A DNA stretch of 64,000 bases from Aliishimia sp963678085 (GCA_963678085.1 OY782680.1:2294001-2358000), one strand, 5' to 3'; positions 1 to 9,375 are shown, counted from the first letter of the stretch. The notes: a model not told the origin generated them from the letters alone. Numbers and translations are program-made.

Positions 1-2211
1 GACTTGCAAGTTCAAGCGATGGCTCAACTCAACAATCATTTCAACCACGGAACGCCCCTCTTGCGAGTGAATCTCAGAGACAAAGGATCTATCAATCTTG
101 AGCCGGTCCAGGGGCAGCGCGCGAATATAGTTGAGCGAAGAATAGCCTGTGCCAAAATCATCTAGCGCGATGCCCACACCAAGGTCAGAAATGCAGCGCA
201 GCGTTTCGATTGTCGAGCTGAGATCGTGGATAAGCACGCCTTCTGTCACCTCGATTTCGAGCCGCTCGGGTGGAAATCCCGTCTCTTCCAGCACCTGTGA
301 AATCACGTCGATCACATTGCCACGCATGATTTGCACAGGCGAGACATTTACAAACAAACTAAGAGGAGCGCCGCCTGCGGGACTGGGCCAGCCCTGGGCA
401 ATCCGGCAGGCTCGAGAGAGCAAATCTCGCCCAAGCTGATGGATCAATCCGGTTTCTTCTGCCACGGCAACAAACCGCTCTGGCGAAACGAAACCCAAAA
501 CCGGGTCTTGCCATCTTGCCAGAAGCTCAAAACCGGTAATCGTGCCGGATTGGGCAGAATATAATGGCTGGAAATACGGCTCGACCTCTCCCCGCTCCAA
601 GGCAAGCCGCAACCTATCCGCCAAGAGCAACCGGTTCTCATGTTCGGCATGGAGTGCATGAGTATAGGGCACGCAAATATTCTTGCCGCGCTGCTTTGCC
701 TCGAAAAGAGCGATATCCGCTTTCTTAAGAATGTCTGGGCCTTGTTTCGTATCGCCAGGAAAAACCGCAGTTCCAATCGAGGCGCTTACTGCAATGTCAT
801 ATTGCTGGATTCTCACGGGGGCCGACAATTCCGCTAGGACGCGATCAACAAAACCCTCATGCGAGAGTTCTCGTTGCCCTCTTTTGGGCAACAGCAGCAA
901 GAACTCGTCGCTGCCAAGGCGGGCAACAACATCACACGGCTGGCAGATGTTTTGCAGCCGGGTCGCCAGGCATTTCAGCAGCTCATCCCCAACCTCTTGA
1001 CCATAGCTGTCATTGACCTGCTTAAAGGCATCCAGATCAATGGCATAGGCGCAAACTTCGTCGATTTCAGGATCTAGACCTGCCAGATGGCGTTGGACAT
1101 AATGGCGATTGACGAGTTTGGTAAGCCCATCATGCTGTGCGAGAAACTGCGCCTCTCGTTGCGCTTCAACGGTTGCTGTGGCGTCTGCAAAAATCCCGCG
1201 ATACCCGGTAAATTCCATCCCATTAAATTGCGGACGGCCCCGTATGAGGATCCATTTTTGCCCGCTTCGCGCCTTAATCGGCAAGGTCACCCCTTCGATT
1301 TCTATGCGCTTTTTAAACGCGCGTCGAAGACTTCGAAGCGCCTCACAGGAAAGCTCTGTCGTATGGGATCTGAGAAATGGCAGAAGATCGCCGTGATGCT
1401 CTGCCCCGTCAAATCCAAGTAACATTTGCTCTATAGGTTGCGGAAGCGAAAGGATTTTTCCGGTTTTATCGGTCCGCCAAATCCATTCGACCCCTTGCGT
1501 TTCGTAATCTTTCAACAAAAGATCAATCACTTCGGTTTTTTGGTTCAACTCCTCAACATTTACAAAGGCTTGAAGCTGAGTTGCTTGCCGTTCCAAGATG
1601 ATATGCGCAATGGTTGCAGCCGCAAATAAACAGGCAATGCCAAACACCGTATCGACGATATTCCCGCTCGCGGCACCTACGATCACACAGACAATCGCGA
1701 GGCTAAACATCTGGATCGCCAAAAACCAATAAGCCGCGCGCGGCGCTTGCAAAAGTGACATAGTTCCAAAGGCTGCTATGCCGATATAGATCGCTTGCAA
1801 TGCAGATTTCGCCTGAGGATGCGCATTGGGGTAAATCACCGCGAACCCAATGCCAACAACACATGCAGGAACCGCGATCCAATGAACCAAGCGGTTTAGA
1901 TCCTGTTCTGAGCCCTGGGTTATGCGTAGCGCACGCCAGGCCCACCATTGACCCGCAAAAACGCCCCAATACCCGCAAAGCCACAAAATCAAAAGGGAAT
2001 TTACCCCATTATTCCACGCCATTGACACCAGAAGCGGTCCAAACACCAGCGAGCCTGCCTGCATAGACGAGGTTTGCTCTATCGCGGAGTGAATTTGCTC
2101 CCGTCGTAGTCGCGCGGCTGCAGGCGCCTCAAGACGGTCCAACGCCAGCTCATCAAGCCGCAGCCAAGCACGCATCCGCTGCCCGGCAATATGTGAATAG
2201 TTCGGCAGCAT
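1..2211 (-). CDS. membrane PAS-GGDEF-EAL c-di-GMP protein (3' end cut by window edge)
   Basis: Reading leftward from ATG at 2211 gives at least 737 codons with no stop before the edge. The N-terminal third is hydrophobic with several membrane segments. A PAS-like sensor stretch follows, then a GGDEF domain around 0.8-1.2 kb whose signature reads RLGSDEF, and an EAL domain whose signature reads GFELLARW. The EAL part keeps LDDFGTGYSS and a following LKIDRSF. GSDEF departs from the usual GG(D/E)EF, so cyclase activity is uncertain; ELL for EAL is a variant seen in this family. Acts in cyclic-di-GMP turnover at the inner membrane. The missing C-terminus is probably under 60 residues. The input signal cannot be told from the sequence. 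Confidence 0.93.
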   Translation of the reverse strand, partial: MLPNYSHIAGQRMRAWLRLDELALDRLEAPAAARLRREQIHSAIEQTSSMQAGSLVFGPLLVSMAWNNGVNSLLILWLCGYWGVFAGQWWAWRALRITQGSEQDLNRLVHWIAVPACVVGIGFAVIYPNAHPQAKSALQAIYIGIAAFGTMSLLQAPRAAYWFLAIQMFSLAIVCVIVGAASGNIVDTVFGIACLFAAATIAHIILERQATQLQAFVNVEELNQKTEVIDLLLKDYETQGVEWIWRTDKTGKILSLPQPIEQMLLGFDGAEHHGDLLPFLRSHTTELSCEALRSLRRAFKKRIEIEGVTLPIKARSGQKWILIRGRPQFNGMEFTGYRGIFADATATVEAQREAQFLAQHDGLTKLVNRHYVQRHLAGLDPEIDEVCAYAIDLDAFKQVNDSYGQEVGDELLKCLATRLQNICQPCDVVARLGSDEFLLLLPKRGQRELSHEGFVDRVLAELSAPVRIQQYDIAVSASIGTAVFPGDTKQGPDILKKADIALFEAKQRGKNICVPYTHALHAEHENRLLLADRLRLALERGEVEPYFQPLYSAQSGTITGFELLARWQDPVLGFVSPERFVAVAEETGLIHQLGRDLLSRACRIAQGWPSPAGGAPLSLFVNVSPVQIMRGNVIDVISQVLEETGFPPERLEIEVTEGVLIHDLSSTIETLRCISDLGVGIALDDFGTGYSSLNYIRALPLDRLKIDRSFVSEIHSQEGRSVVEMIVELSHRLNLQV

Positions 2212-2327
2212 AAAATTGCGCCTCTATGATCAATAATATGACCGCCACTATTCAGGGAAATAGTTAAGATGAGAGTTACCCAACCTTAAATTGATTCGCC
2301 TTTCTACTGAGAATTTTCGACAAAAGA

Positions 2328-3194
2328 TCACGGCTTTTGTGAATCACCGCTCTCTTTTGGTGATGTCGACTCAAATCGCCCGCCATCGGTAAGGGCACTC
2401 ATAACCCCATGAAAGAACCCAATCGTTTTCGCCCGCTTGCGCTTTGAGAGCATCAAAAGTGAGAGAAACGCCAGAGCAGCACGAACAAAGGTTACGGCCC
2501 AGGCAAAACGCTCGCCATGTTTTTTGCGCGCATAAACGCGGCTACGGGCTTGGTGATAGGCTTTCAGGCGCGCGGTTTGAGGGCTGCGCGCCGTGCCGGT
2601 GCCAGCCTCATGGCGAAGATTTGCCTCATGGGCGCACATCAAGGGACCATGGGCGGCAAGGCGCAGGGATAAATCATCATCCTCATGATAAAGGAAAATC
2701 GCCGGGTCAAACCCGCCAATCTCTTCAAATAGGGCCCGGCGCACGAATAAGGCCGCGCCATGTAGGGTTTCGACCTCAAGATTGCGATCAAGCGCTGTTG
2801 GTTTTGGCAACGTCTCAGAGGCCGCAAATTTTGAACGCTTGGGCGGCTCAGGCTGGCCCGATTTATCCAAGAACAGCGGGTTCCATCCCGCGGCCTCGGG
2901 TTGCTCTTGCGCGGCCCGAATTAGCGCCTCAAGACAGCCCGGAGCAAGCCGCGCATCGGGATTCAAGAACAGTACAAATTCGGTATCAGCAGCCTTCGCG
3001 CCAAGATTACAACCACGACCAAAGCCGATATTTTGCGGCGAACGGATCAGCTGCCCCCCTGAAAGCTGCACCGGGTCGGGCGAGCCATTATCCACCACCA
3101 CAATCGCGACCCCTTCGGGAACAGACGCGATCATGCCCGGCAAAACCGCTTGGCTTTTATAGGCCACGGTGACTACTGTTACTGGCAATGTCAT
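2328..3194 (-). CDS. family 2 glycosyltransferase
   Basis: 288 residues with a GT-A fold N-terminus: the opening strand VTVVTVAYKS, the nucleotide-sugar loop IVVVDNGSPD, the NPDAR metal-binding motif near residue 107 and the acceptor-side motif YHEDDDLSLR. This arrangement is that of WcaE/RfbF rhamnosyltransferase-like enzymes, which transfer a sugar from a nucleotide donor to a lipid-linked or surface glycan. The C-terminus has a short hydrophobic stretch and a basic tail that could touch the membrane. It stands alone between a signalling gene and a divergent small ORF, so donor and acceptor cannot be inferred. Confidence 0.9.
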   Translation of the reverse strand: MTLPVTVVTVAYKSQAVLPGMIASVPEGVAIVVVDNGSPDPVQLSGGQLIRSPQNIGFGRGCNLGAKAADTEFVLFLNPDARLAPGCLEALIRAAQEQPEAAGWNPLFLDKSGQPEPPKRSKFAASETLPKPTALDRNLEVETLHGAALFVRRALFEEIGGFDPAIFLYHEDDDLSLRLAAHGPLMCAHEANLRHEAGTGTARSPQTARLKAYHQARSRVYARKKHGERFAWAVTFVRAALAFLSLLMLSKRKRAKTIGFFHGVMSALTDGGRFESTSPKESGDSQKP

Positions 3195-3304
3195 GTATGC
3201 TCCGCTCTTTGAGCGTGTGATTGCAGAGCCCTAAGCAAGACGCAAGCGCTTTACCTCCGCCCCGCCGCGCCGTATGACAACGCCCACGGAAAAGGAGCAG
3301 GGCC

Positions 3305-3493
3305 ATGGGCATCAACACAGAGCGGGATATCGAAGCCAATTTGCAAATCGGACCAACCGATCAAGGCATGGTGCGGCTGTTTGTTGAGGCCCCAGGCGTT
3401 GAGATCCCAATGGATTTCGACCCCGAAGAAGCCGAAGAAATCGCCCAAGAAATCATGGCAGCCGCCAAAGGGGCCCGCGCGCGTAAAGGGTAG
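3305..3493 (+). CDS. DUF6324-type small protein
   Basis: 62 residues, acidic in the middle (DPEEAEEIAQE) and basic at the end. The ATG follows an AAGGAG Shine-Dalgarno sequence by a normal spacing. I recognise the opening MGINTERDIEANLQIG as a small conserved family of Rhodobacteraceae annotated DUF6324; no function is known. It diverges from the glycosyltransferase gene and has no obvious operon partner. The match to the named family is from memory, the reality of the gene is better supported by its ribosome binding site and composition. Confidence 0.75.
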   Translation: MGINTERDIEANLQIGPTDQGMVRLFVEAPGVEIPMDFDPEEAEEIAQEIMAAAKGARARKG

Positions 3494-3659
3494 TAAGCGC
3501 AGGCGCACGAAGAATGGCGGGGTCTCGCTCGGGCGATTTTTCACTTTTGCACCTGGGCAGAGCAATAGTGGCCAGTTTTCAGGGCCTAACATATAAGCCA
3601 CCGAAAAGGCCCCAAATAGCGTTTCTTGCTCTTAGGTGGGATTGGCAGCCATTTTAGCT

Positions 3660-4103
3660 TTAAGGCCAGCTCTCCGAATGAACCTGCGGTTGCCTGAAAC
3701 GACTTGCCGGTATGACCGCGATAGGAGTGAGTTCGACTAGAAAATCCTCATGTCCCAGACCAGCCACCATAACGGAGGTTGAAACCGGCTCTTGCCGCGC
3801 TCGTAGGAATTCCGTGCGGACTTTCTGGATTACCGGGAGTTGCGCCCGATCTGTAAAGTAAGTGGTGATCGAGACTATATCAGATAGCTCGCCGCCAACA
3901 TATGCCAATAGCTTCTCTATGTTCTCAAAGATCTGCCGGGTTTGGACCTCGATATCGCCCTTTCCAACGATTTCCTCATTCGCGGACCAGGCAACCTGCC
4001 CAGTCAAATGAATGACGACCCCATCAGGCTGGACTGCGCCCATTTGAAAGCCTCTATTTCTGGCCTTCCAAACCTCTTCGGTTTCAAATCCAATTGGCAT
4101 CAC
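3660..4103 (-). CDS. RidA/YjgF/YER057c family protein
   Basis: 147 residues, the usual length of the Rid family, which hydrolyses reactive enamine/imine intermediates. Visible family features are the IHLTGQVAW segment near the N-terminus, the VQTRQIFENIEKLL helix, the SIVSITTYFTD-like strand and a C-terminal VELTPIAVI strand. In true RidA a catalytic Arg lies in PARSxVEV; here the same place reads PVSTSVMV, so the Arg is missing. The protein therefore probably belongs to one of the Arg-less Rid subgroups, whose activity is not imine deamination. Two adjacent ATGs (4103, 4100) could start it. Confidence 0.88.
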   Translation of the reverse strand: MMPIGFETEEVWKARNRGFQMGAVQPDGVVIHLTGQVAWSANEEIVGKGDIEVQTRQIFENIEKLLAYVGGELSDIVSITTYFTDRAQLPVIQKVRTEFLRARQEPVSTSVMVAGLGHEDFLVELTPIAVIPASRFRQPQVHSESWP

Positions 4104-4267
4104 CGTTCCTCCCCGACGAACTGAGAATACACGTTGATGGCTTTCGCCGCTAGAGGCTCGGAGCAGAGTTCGCAGTCTATCTGTAAACTGGCAGCTCTCG
4201 TGGCATCACACTCCCCATCATCATCGCTTAGGACGCTAAGCCCATTTGGGATTTCAGCTCAAGCCCC

Positions 4268-5353
4268 TCAATAGGCACCTTGTGCGATTTCTTCTGCTTC
4301 TATGCTTTCGAACAGGGCTTTGAAGTTGCCCTCTCCGAAGCCGTCATCGCCTTTGCGTTGAATGAACTCGAAGAAGATTGGGCCGATCACGGTTTTTGAG
4401 AAGATCTGTAGCAGGATTTTTGTCTCGCCCCCATTTACGACCCCTTCCCCATCAATCAAGATCCCGTGGCGACGCATGCGGTTTAGGGGCTCTTCATGAC
4501 CTGGGACGCGGGTTTTGCTGAGATCGTAATACGTGTCTGGCGGGCCCGGCATAAAGCGCATTCCATTCGCAGCAATTGCATCGGTCGCCTCATAAATATC
4601 ACGCGCGCCAACGGCGATATGTTGGATACCTTCGCCTTTGTATTTCTTGAGATAATTCACGATTTGGCCGGTCTCACCGCGATCTTCATTGATGGGAATG
4701 CGGATGCGCCCACAAGGAGAGGTCAGCGCACGGGAAAACAGGCCGGTATATTTGCCCTCAATATCAAAGAACCGGATCTCTTTGAAGTTAAACAGTTTTT
4801 CGTAAAACCGGAACCAGACATCCATGTTGCCCTTAAACACATTATGGGTGAGGTGATCGAGGTAATAAAACCCGACGCCTGTCGGTTTGGACTGCGCGAT
4901 CCAGTCAAATTCCCAATTATAGGGCGAAGTTTCGTAATAGCTGTCGATAAAGTAGATCAGTGAGCCGCCAATGCCGATAATCGCGGGCGCATCCATGATC
5001 TTGCCGGGGCCTCTATATTCCTCTGCGCCATTTGCCAGGGCGTGTTTCAAAGCGTGCTGCGCATCCACGACGCGCCAGCCCATGGAGGGGGCGCAAGGTC
5101 CGTGCTCGGCAACAAATCGCGCGGCAAAGCTATTCGGATCGGCATTGAGCACATAGGTGATATCGCCTTGCTGCCAGAGCTCAATGGCTTGGGATTTGTG
5201 ATTGGCCACATGGGTATAGCCCATCTGCCTAAAAGTTTCGCGCAGCGCCTCGGGCTCTGGATGGGCAAATTCCACAAATTCAAACCCATCGGTGCCAGCG
5301 GGGTTTTCATCAGTGATCTCAGATTTCTCAGCTTCGTGCGGAAACGGGCCCAT
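4268..5353 (-). CDS. hppD: 4-hydroxyphenylpyruvate dioxygenase
   Basis: 361 residues, full length for bacterial HPPD, the non-haem Fe(II) enzyme that turns 4-hydroxyphenylpyruvate into homogentisate in tyrosine degradation. Two vicinal-oxygen-chelate modules are seen. The three iron ligands lie in YLDHLTHNVF (His), GIQHIAVGA (His) and FFEFIQRKG (Glu); all are intact, as is the C-terminal helix that closes the active site. The gene diverges from an Lrp/AsnC regulator at 5486, a common pairing, suggesting aromatic amino acid-responsive control. No other homogentisate pathway genes are in the window. Confidence 0.96.
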   Translation of the reverse strand: MGPFPHEAEKSEITDENPAGTDGFEFVEFAHPEPEALRETFRQMGYTHVANHKSQAIELWQQGDITYVLNADPNSFAARFVAEHGPCAPSMGWRVVDAQHALKHALANGAEEYRGPGKIMDAPAIIGIGGSLIYFIDSYYETSPYNWEFDWIAQSKPTGVGFYYLDHLTHNVFKGNMDVWFRFYEKLFNFKEIRFFDIEGKYTGLFSRALTSPCGRIRIPINEDRGETGQIVNYLKKYKGEGIQHIAVGARDIYEATDAIAANGMRFMPGPPDTYYDLSKTRVPGHEEPLNRMRRHGILIDGEGVVNGGETKILLQIFSKTVIGPIFFEFIQRKGDDGFGEGNFKALFESIEAEEIAQGAY

Positions 5354-5407
5354 GGCGATACCTTTTGCTTAGTTCACAAGCAGTTTGCCAGAAATCCCCT
5401 GCGAGTT

Positions 5408-5415
5408 TTGCGCAA
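5408..5415. promoter_or_regulatory. candidate Lrp/AsnC operator between hppD and its divergent regulator
   Basis: The 132-base divergent spacer holds a perfect 8-base palindrome TTGCGCAA flanked by T-rich and T/A-rich bases (gtTTGCGCAAttttc is the core). Lrp-type proteins bind palindromes with A/T arms, and the neighbouring gene is of that family. Only sequence symmetry and position support this. Confidence 0.35.
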
Positions 5416-5485
5416 TTTTCACGATCTCCTTGCCCAATCGCGCGCATAGATTACACTGGTTCGCATCTTTACGCAGAAACGCCGC

Positions 5486-5944
5486 ATGATACTTGATGAG
5501 ATTGACATAGCCCTGCTCGCCACGCTTCAGCGCAACGCGCAGCTGACGTCTCAAGAGCTGGGCGAGGCGCTGAACTTGTCGCCTTCGCAAGCGGGGCGGC
5601 GCAGGCAGAGGCTTGAGGTCGAGGGGTATATTCGGGCCTATGTAGCGCGGCTTAATGCCAGTAAGCTGGGGCTGCATGTGCAGGGATTTATTCAGGTGCA
5701 TCTCGCGCAGCATGGGTTTGAAACGGCCAAGAGCTTTGCCCGCATGGTGGAGCTACAGCCAGAAATCGTGAGCGCCTGGACCCTGACGGGAGAGGCGGAT
5801 TATTTGCTACGGGTCTATTGCGGCGATCTGAGCGCGCTTAACCGGCTGATCCATGAGGTGATCTTGCAGCACAAGGCGGTCGCGCGGGTGCATAGCCAGA
5901 TTGTGATGGATCAATTGAAACAGGACAGCCCTCTTCCCACTTAA
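5486..5944 (+). CDS. Lrp/AsnC family transcriptional regulator
   Basis: 152 residues. An N-terminal winged helix-turn-helix (residues about 4-60, with LTSQELGEALNLSPSQAGRRRQ as recognition region) is followed by the RAM/ligand-binding domain (VQGFIQVHL to the C-terminal VHSQIVM). Such proteins form octamers that respond to an amino acid. It is divergent from hppD, so the likely target is tyrosine/phenylalanine catabolism, as seen for other hpd-linked Lrp members. This target assignment is inference from position. Confidence 0.93.
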   Translation: MILDEIDIALLATLQRNAQLTSQELGEALNLSPSQAGRRRQRLEVEGYIRAYVARLNASKLGLHVQGFIQVHLAQHGFETAKSFARMVELQPEIVSAWTLTGEADYLLRVYCGDLSALNRLIHEVILQHKAVARVHSQIVMDQLKQDSPLPT

Positions 5945-5982
5945 GCGAGCATGGCGTAGGAGGCGGCGAAAGGAGAAGAATC

Positions 5983-7866
5983 ATGGGCGGTTTTCTCTAT
6001 CAGGCTTCAATTTATCTTGCTGCGGCGGTGATTGCGGTTCCCATTGCGGCGCGCCTGGGGCTCGGCTCGGTTCTGGGCTATTTGGCGGCTGGGATCCTGA
6101 TCGGACCGGTATTTCATTTGGTGGGTTCTGAGACCGCAGATTTGCAGCATTTCGCCGAATTTGGTGTGGTGATGATGCTATTCCTTATCGGGCTAGAGCT
6201 GGCGCCGCGCACGCTTTGGGACATGCGCCATCGGCTTATCGGGCTTGGAGGATTGCAAGTCGTGCTCTCGACCGCTGCGCTTATGGCGGTTGCTATGGCT
6301 TATGGGCAGCCTTGGAATGTATCGCTTGCCATTGGATTGACGCTGGCGCTCAGCTCCACGGCGATTGTGCTCCAGACATTGACCGAAAAGGGATTGATGC
6401 AGACGCGCGGCGGGCGCTCTGTGTTCAGCGTTTTGCTCACGCAAGATATTGCCGTGATCCCGATCCTTGCGTTCCTGCCGCTATTGGCTGTGAAAGCGGT
6501 TATTGAGATTTCCCCGGATGGATCCATAAAGCGGGCCAGCGATCATCATGACGAGGCCCATCACGGCTTTGATCTAAGCCTCGTTGACGGGCTGCCCGGC
6601 TGGGGTGTGACCCTTGTGACCTTAGGGGCCATTGCGGCGGTAATCCTGGTAGGTGTTTACCTGACCCGCCCGATTTTCCGTTATATCCATGCTGCCCATC
6701 TGCGTGAGATGTATACCGCGCTTGCCCTGCTGATTGTGGTGAGCATTTCATTCTTGATGATGCTGGTGGGGCTCTCCCCTGCCCTGGGCGCGTTTTTGGC
6801 CGGTGTGGTTCTGGCCAATAGCGAATTTCGCCATGAGCTGGAAACCGACCTTGAACCGTTCAAGGGGCTGCTCTTGGGGCTGTTTTTCATCACCGTGGGG
6901 GCGGGGATCAATTTCACCCTGCTCATGACCAACCTCTGGGCGATCCTTTCGATGGCGCTTTTGGTGATCTTGATCAAAGGCGTGATCCTTTTTGCGCTTG
7001 CACGGCTATTCGGGCTGCGGCGGCGCAGTCAATGGCTCTTTGCATTGGGGCTGGCGCAGGCGGGCGAGTTTGGCTTTGTTCTGATCTCCTTCAGCGTTCA
7101 GCAGAGCATTATCCCTACCCCTGTTGCCGAGACCCTGCTTTTGGTCATTGCGCTTTCAATGCTGATTACCCCGCTGCTCTTTATCGTCTATGAGATGATC
7201 GCCCATCGGCTGAAAACCGACCCTGTGCATGAAGCTGATGAGGTCGAGGCAGATGGCCCCGTGATCATCGCGGGCATTGGGCGTTTTGGGCAGATCGTGA
7301 ACCGGCTTGTGGTGGCCTCGGGCTATAAAACCGTTGTGCTTGATCAGGATATGGAAACGATCCAGCTGATGCGCCGCTTTGGGTTTATGGGCTATCTGGG
7401 GGATCCATCACGGCCAGATATTCTCATTAAGGCCGGGCTGATGGAAGCCAAAGTGCTTGTGGTCTCGCTTGATGCCCCGGATGCTGCGGTGAAGCTGGTG
7501 AAATATGCCCGCAAACAGCGCCCAGATTTGCATATCATCGCGCGCGCCTATGATCGCCGTACTGTGTTTCGGCTCTACCACGCTGGAGCAAATGACATAG
7601 TGCGTGAGATGTTTGACAGCTCACTACGCGCCGGGCGTTATGTGCTTGAAAATATGGGGCTCAGCGAGTTTGAAGCCCATGAAGCCACGCGGATTTTCTA
7701 TGAGATGGATCGCTATGGCGTCAAGGAGCTGGCAAAGCTCTTTCAAGAAGACCTGCCCGCCGCGCGCAACCAAGATTATCTGGACCGGGCCAAGGAATTG
7801 CAACAAGAGCTGGAATTTGCGCTGGCCAAACGCGCAGAGGAGGAAGGCGCGCAAAAACGCGCCTAA
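5983..7866 (+). CDS. KefB/KefC-type CPA2 monovalent cation:proton antiporter
   Basis: 627 residues. About 12-13 hydrophobic segments fill residues 1-400 with the CPA2 core patterns (LIGLELAPRTLW, ALSSTAIVLQTL, ALGAFLAGVVLANSEF). A loop rich in His and Asp (DHHDEAHHG, near residue 187) projects between membrane segments. From about residue 424 there is a Rossmann TrkA-N domain with GIGRFG, the NAD(H)/ligand gate of Kef-like K+ efflux systems. The C-terminus is a charged helical tail. It starts 38 bases after the Lrp gene and may be read with it. No KefF/KefG ancillary gene is adjacent. Confidence 0.94.
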   Translation: MGGFLYQASIYLAAAVIAVPIAARLGLGSVLGYLAAGILIGPVFHLVGSETADLQHFAEFGVVMMLFLIGLELAPRTLWDMRHRLIGLGGLQVVLSTAALMAVAMAYGQPWNVSLAIGLTLALSSTAIVLQTLTEKGLMQTRGGRSVFSVLLTQDIAVIPILAFLPLLAVKAVIEISPDGSIKRASDHHDEAHHGFDLSLVDGLPGWGVTLVTLGAIAAVILVGVYLTRPIFRYIHAAHLREMYTALALLIVVSISFLMMLVGLSPALGAFLAGVVLANSEFRHELETDLEPFKGLLLGLFFITVGAGINFTLLMTNLWAILSMALLVILIKGVILFALARLFGLRRRSQWLFALGLAQAGEFGFVLISFSVQQSIIPTPVAETLLLVIALSMLITPLLFIVYEMIAHRLKTDPVHEADEVEADGPVIIAGIGRFGQIVNRLVVASGYKTVVLDQDMETIQLMRRFGFMGYLGDPSRPDILIKAGLMEAKVLVVSLDAPDAAVKLVKYARKQRPDLHIIARAYDRRTVFRLYHAGANDIVREMFDSSLRAGRYVLENMGLSEFEAHEATRIFYEMDRYGVKELAKLFQEDLPAARNQDYLDRAKELQQELEFALAKRAEEEGAQKRA

Positions 7867-7879
7867 CACTTGTCGTCGA

Positions 7880-8386
7880 TCACGCCGCGCGGGAGGTGAG
7901 AACCTCATCCACTTTGCGCGAGGCTTCGCTTTCATCATTGCCGCCCACTGCGGCCACTTCGCGCGTCAAGCGCTCGAGCGCGGCCTCATAGAGCTGACGT
8001 TCTGAATAGCTCTGCTCGCGTTGATCATCACTGCGATGCAAATCGCGCACAACCTCAGCAATCGCGATCAAATCCCCAGAATTGATCTTTTGCTCATATT
8101 CCTGCGCGCGGCGCGACCACATGGCGCGTTTCACCTTCGCCTTACCCCGCAGCGTCTTCATCGCTTGGCTGATGACATCCGGGCTCGAAAGCGCACGCAT
8201 GCCAACCTCTGTCGCTTTGTTGGTCGGCACGCTCAGCTTCATCTTGTCTTTTTCGAACGAGATCACAAAGACCTCAAGAGAATAGCCCGCGACCTCTTGC
8301 TGTTCGATTGAGATTATCTGCCCAACACCATGAGCGGGATAAACAACAAACTCATTCGGTCGAAAATCGAGTTTCTTCTTGGCCAT
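7880..8386 (-). CDS. carD: CarD family transcriptional regulator
   Basis: 168 residues. The N-terminus (FRPNEFVVYPAHGVGQI) is the Tudor-like RNA polymerase-interacting domain shared by CarD, CdnL and TRCF; the rest is the helical DNA-contacting domain with WSRRAQEYEQKI. Such proteins bind the RNA polymerase beta subunit and stabilise open complexes at rRNA and housekeeping promoters. The gene converges on the antiporter gene with 13 bases between stops. It is downstream of fdxA on the same strand but 213 bases away, so probably has its own promoter. Confidence 0.95.
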   Translation of the reverse strand: MAKKKLDFRPNEFVVYPAHGVGQIISIEQQEVAGYSLEVFVISFEKDKMKLSVPTNKATEVGMRALSSPDVISQAMKTLRGKAKVKRAMWSRRAQEYEQKINSGDLIAIAEVVRDLHRSDDQREQSYSERQLYEAALERLTREVAAVGGNDESEASRKVDEVLTSRAA

Positions 8387-8572
8387 TTAGTTTCCCCTAG
8401 TTTTCCCGTTTTCGGCCGAGCGTTCCACTCCAAGCCGTAAGTTACACATGCGCGCAGCACGTTTTTTCCCCATGCCCTGATGATCAGAAGATGAGCCTCA
8501 ACGTCATATATAGATGCATAGGTTATATGTTGGAGTGTCCTACTCTGCGCCTCAGAAACAACACCTTATCAC

Positions 8573-8587
8573 AGAATCAGTGATTCT
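8573..8587. repeat. 15-base perfect inverted repeat downstream of fdxA
   Basis: AGAATCA-G-TGATTCT, a perfect palindrome with a one-base centre, 12 bases beyond the fdxA stop. There is no U-run on the fdxA side, so it is not a standard terminator; it could be a protein-binding site or part of a stem at the transcript end. Confidence 0.4.
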
Positions 8588-8599
8588 AAAAGGAATCGC

Positions 8600-8938
8600 T
8601 TAACCGCCCGCGCCTGGGGCCTCTGAGAAGTATTTTTCGAGCTTTCCCGCCTCGCCATCGCGCGCATCCGCCTCTGGCAGCGGGTCTTTTTTCGAGACAA
8701 TCACAGGCCAAAGTTCAGAGTATTTGCGGTTAAACTCCACCCATTTTTCCGCCTCTGCCTCTGTGTCTGGGCGGATCGCATCGGCGGGGCATTCGGGCTC
8801 GCACACGCCGCAATCAATGCATTCATCGGGGTGGATGACCAGCATATTCTCGCCCTCGTAAAAGCAATCCACCGGACATACTTCAACACAGTCGGTGTAT
8901 TTACAAGCGATGCAATTGTCATTCACGATATATGTCAT
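8600..8938 (-). CDS. fdxA: 7Fe ferredoxin FdxA
   Basis: 112 residues, typical for proteobacterial FdxA. The N-terminus carries the pattern CIACKYTDCVEVCPVDC for the [3Fe-4S] cluster and one ligand of the second, followed by CIDCGVCEPECP for the [4Fe-4S] cluster. It is a small cytoplasmic electron carrier. The C-terminal half is the helical extension expected of FdxA. It lies 53 bases downstream of the S4 protein gene, at the end of the helicase-led run. Confidence 0.96.
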   Translation of the reverse strand: MTYIVNDNCIACKYTDCVEVCPVDCFYEGENMLVIHPDECIDCGVCEPECPADAIRPDTEAEAEKWVEFNRKYSELWPVIVSKKDPLPEADARDGEAGKLEKYFSEAPGAGG

Positions 8939-8991
8939 TTCAGCGTTCCATGCTTAGCATTAGCTCAGTGGAGTTAGACCAGCCTGCTTGG

Positions 8992-9369
8992 TCATTCAAG
9001 ATGATGTGTGCGATATGCGTCAAGTTTACGCCGCTCGCGCCCGCTTGGCCGGCCTTTGCCGTCAAAACTTGGGTTCAGTGGCTTTTGCTCAGCCGGGCGC
9101 GGCTTGGGCGGATCGAGATCTTCATAGAGCGCTTGCGCCTCCGGTGCCGGTCCGCGCCTTGTGGCAAGGTCAATCACCTTGATCACGCGAACATGTCGCC
9201 CTTGCGAAAAGGTGAGCACATCACCTGCACTCACCGTCACCGAAGATTTGCCGAGCTTTTGCCCATTAAGCCGCACATGGCCGCTTGAGACTTGCGTTGC
9301 GGCCAGGCTGCGGGTTTTGAAAAACCGCGCATACCAAAGCCATTTATCAACGCGAAGCTTCTCGGCCAC
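8992..9369 (-). CDS. S4 domain RNA-binding protein (Hsp15-like)
   Basis: 125 residues from a GTG start at 9369, six bases after the helicase stop, so translation is probably coupled. The S4 domain runs from RVDKWLWYARFFKTRSLA through GHVRLNGQ, with a basic C-terminal tail. E. coli Hsp15 of this family binds free 50S subunits carrying a nascent chain; the local pairing with an RNA helicase and ferredoxin is one I associate with alphaproteobacteria. The exact role is not shown by sequence. Confidence 0.9.
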   Translation of the reverse strand: MAEKLRVDKWLWYARFFKTRSLAATQVSSGHVRLNGQKLGKSSVTVSAGDVLTFSQGRHVRVIKVIDLATRRGPAPEAQALYEDLDPPKPRPAEQKPLNPSFDGKGRPSGRERRKLDAYRTHHLE

Positions 9370-9375
9370 GGCAGA

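Noticed and set aside
2444..3172. 242-codon plus-strand frame opposite the glycosyltransferase
   Set aside because: It is antisense to a clear GT2 gene and has biased, protein-unlike composition.
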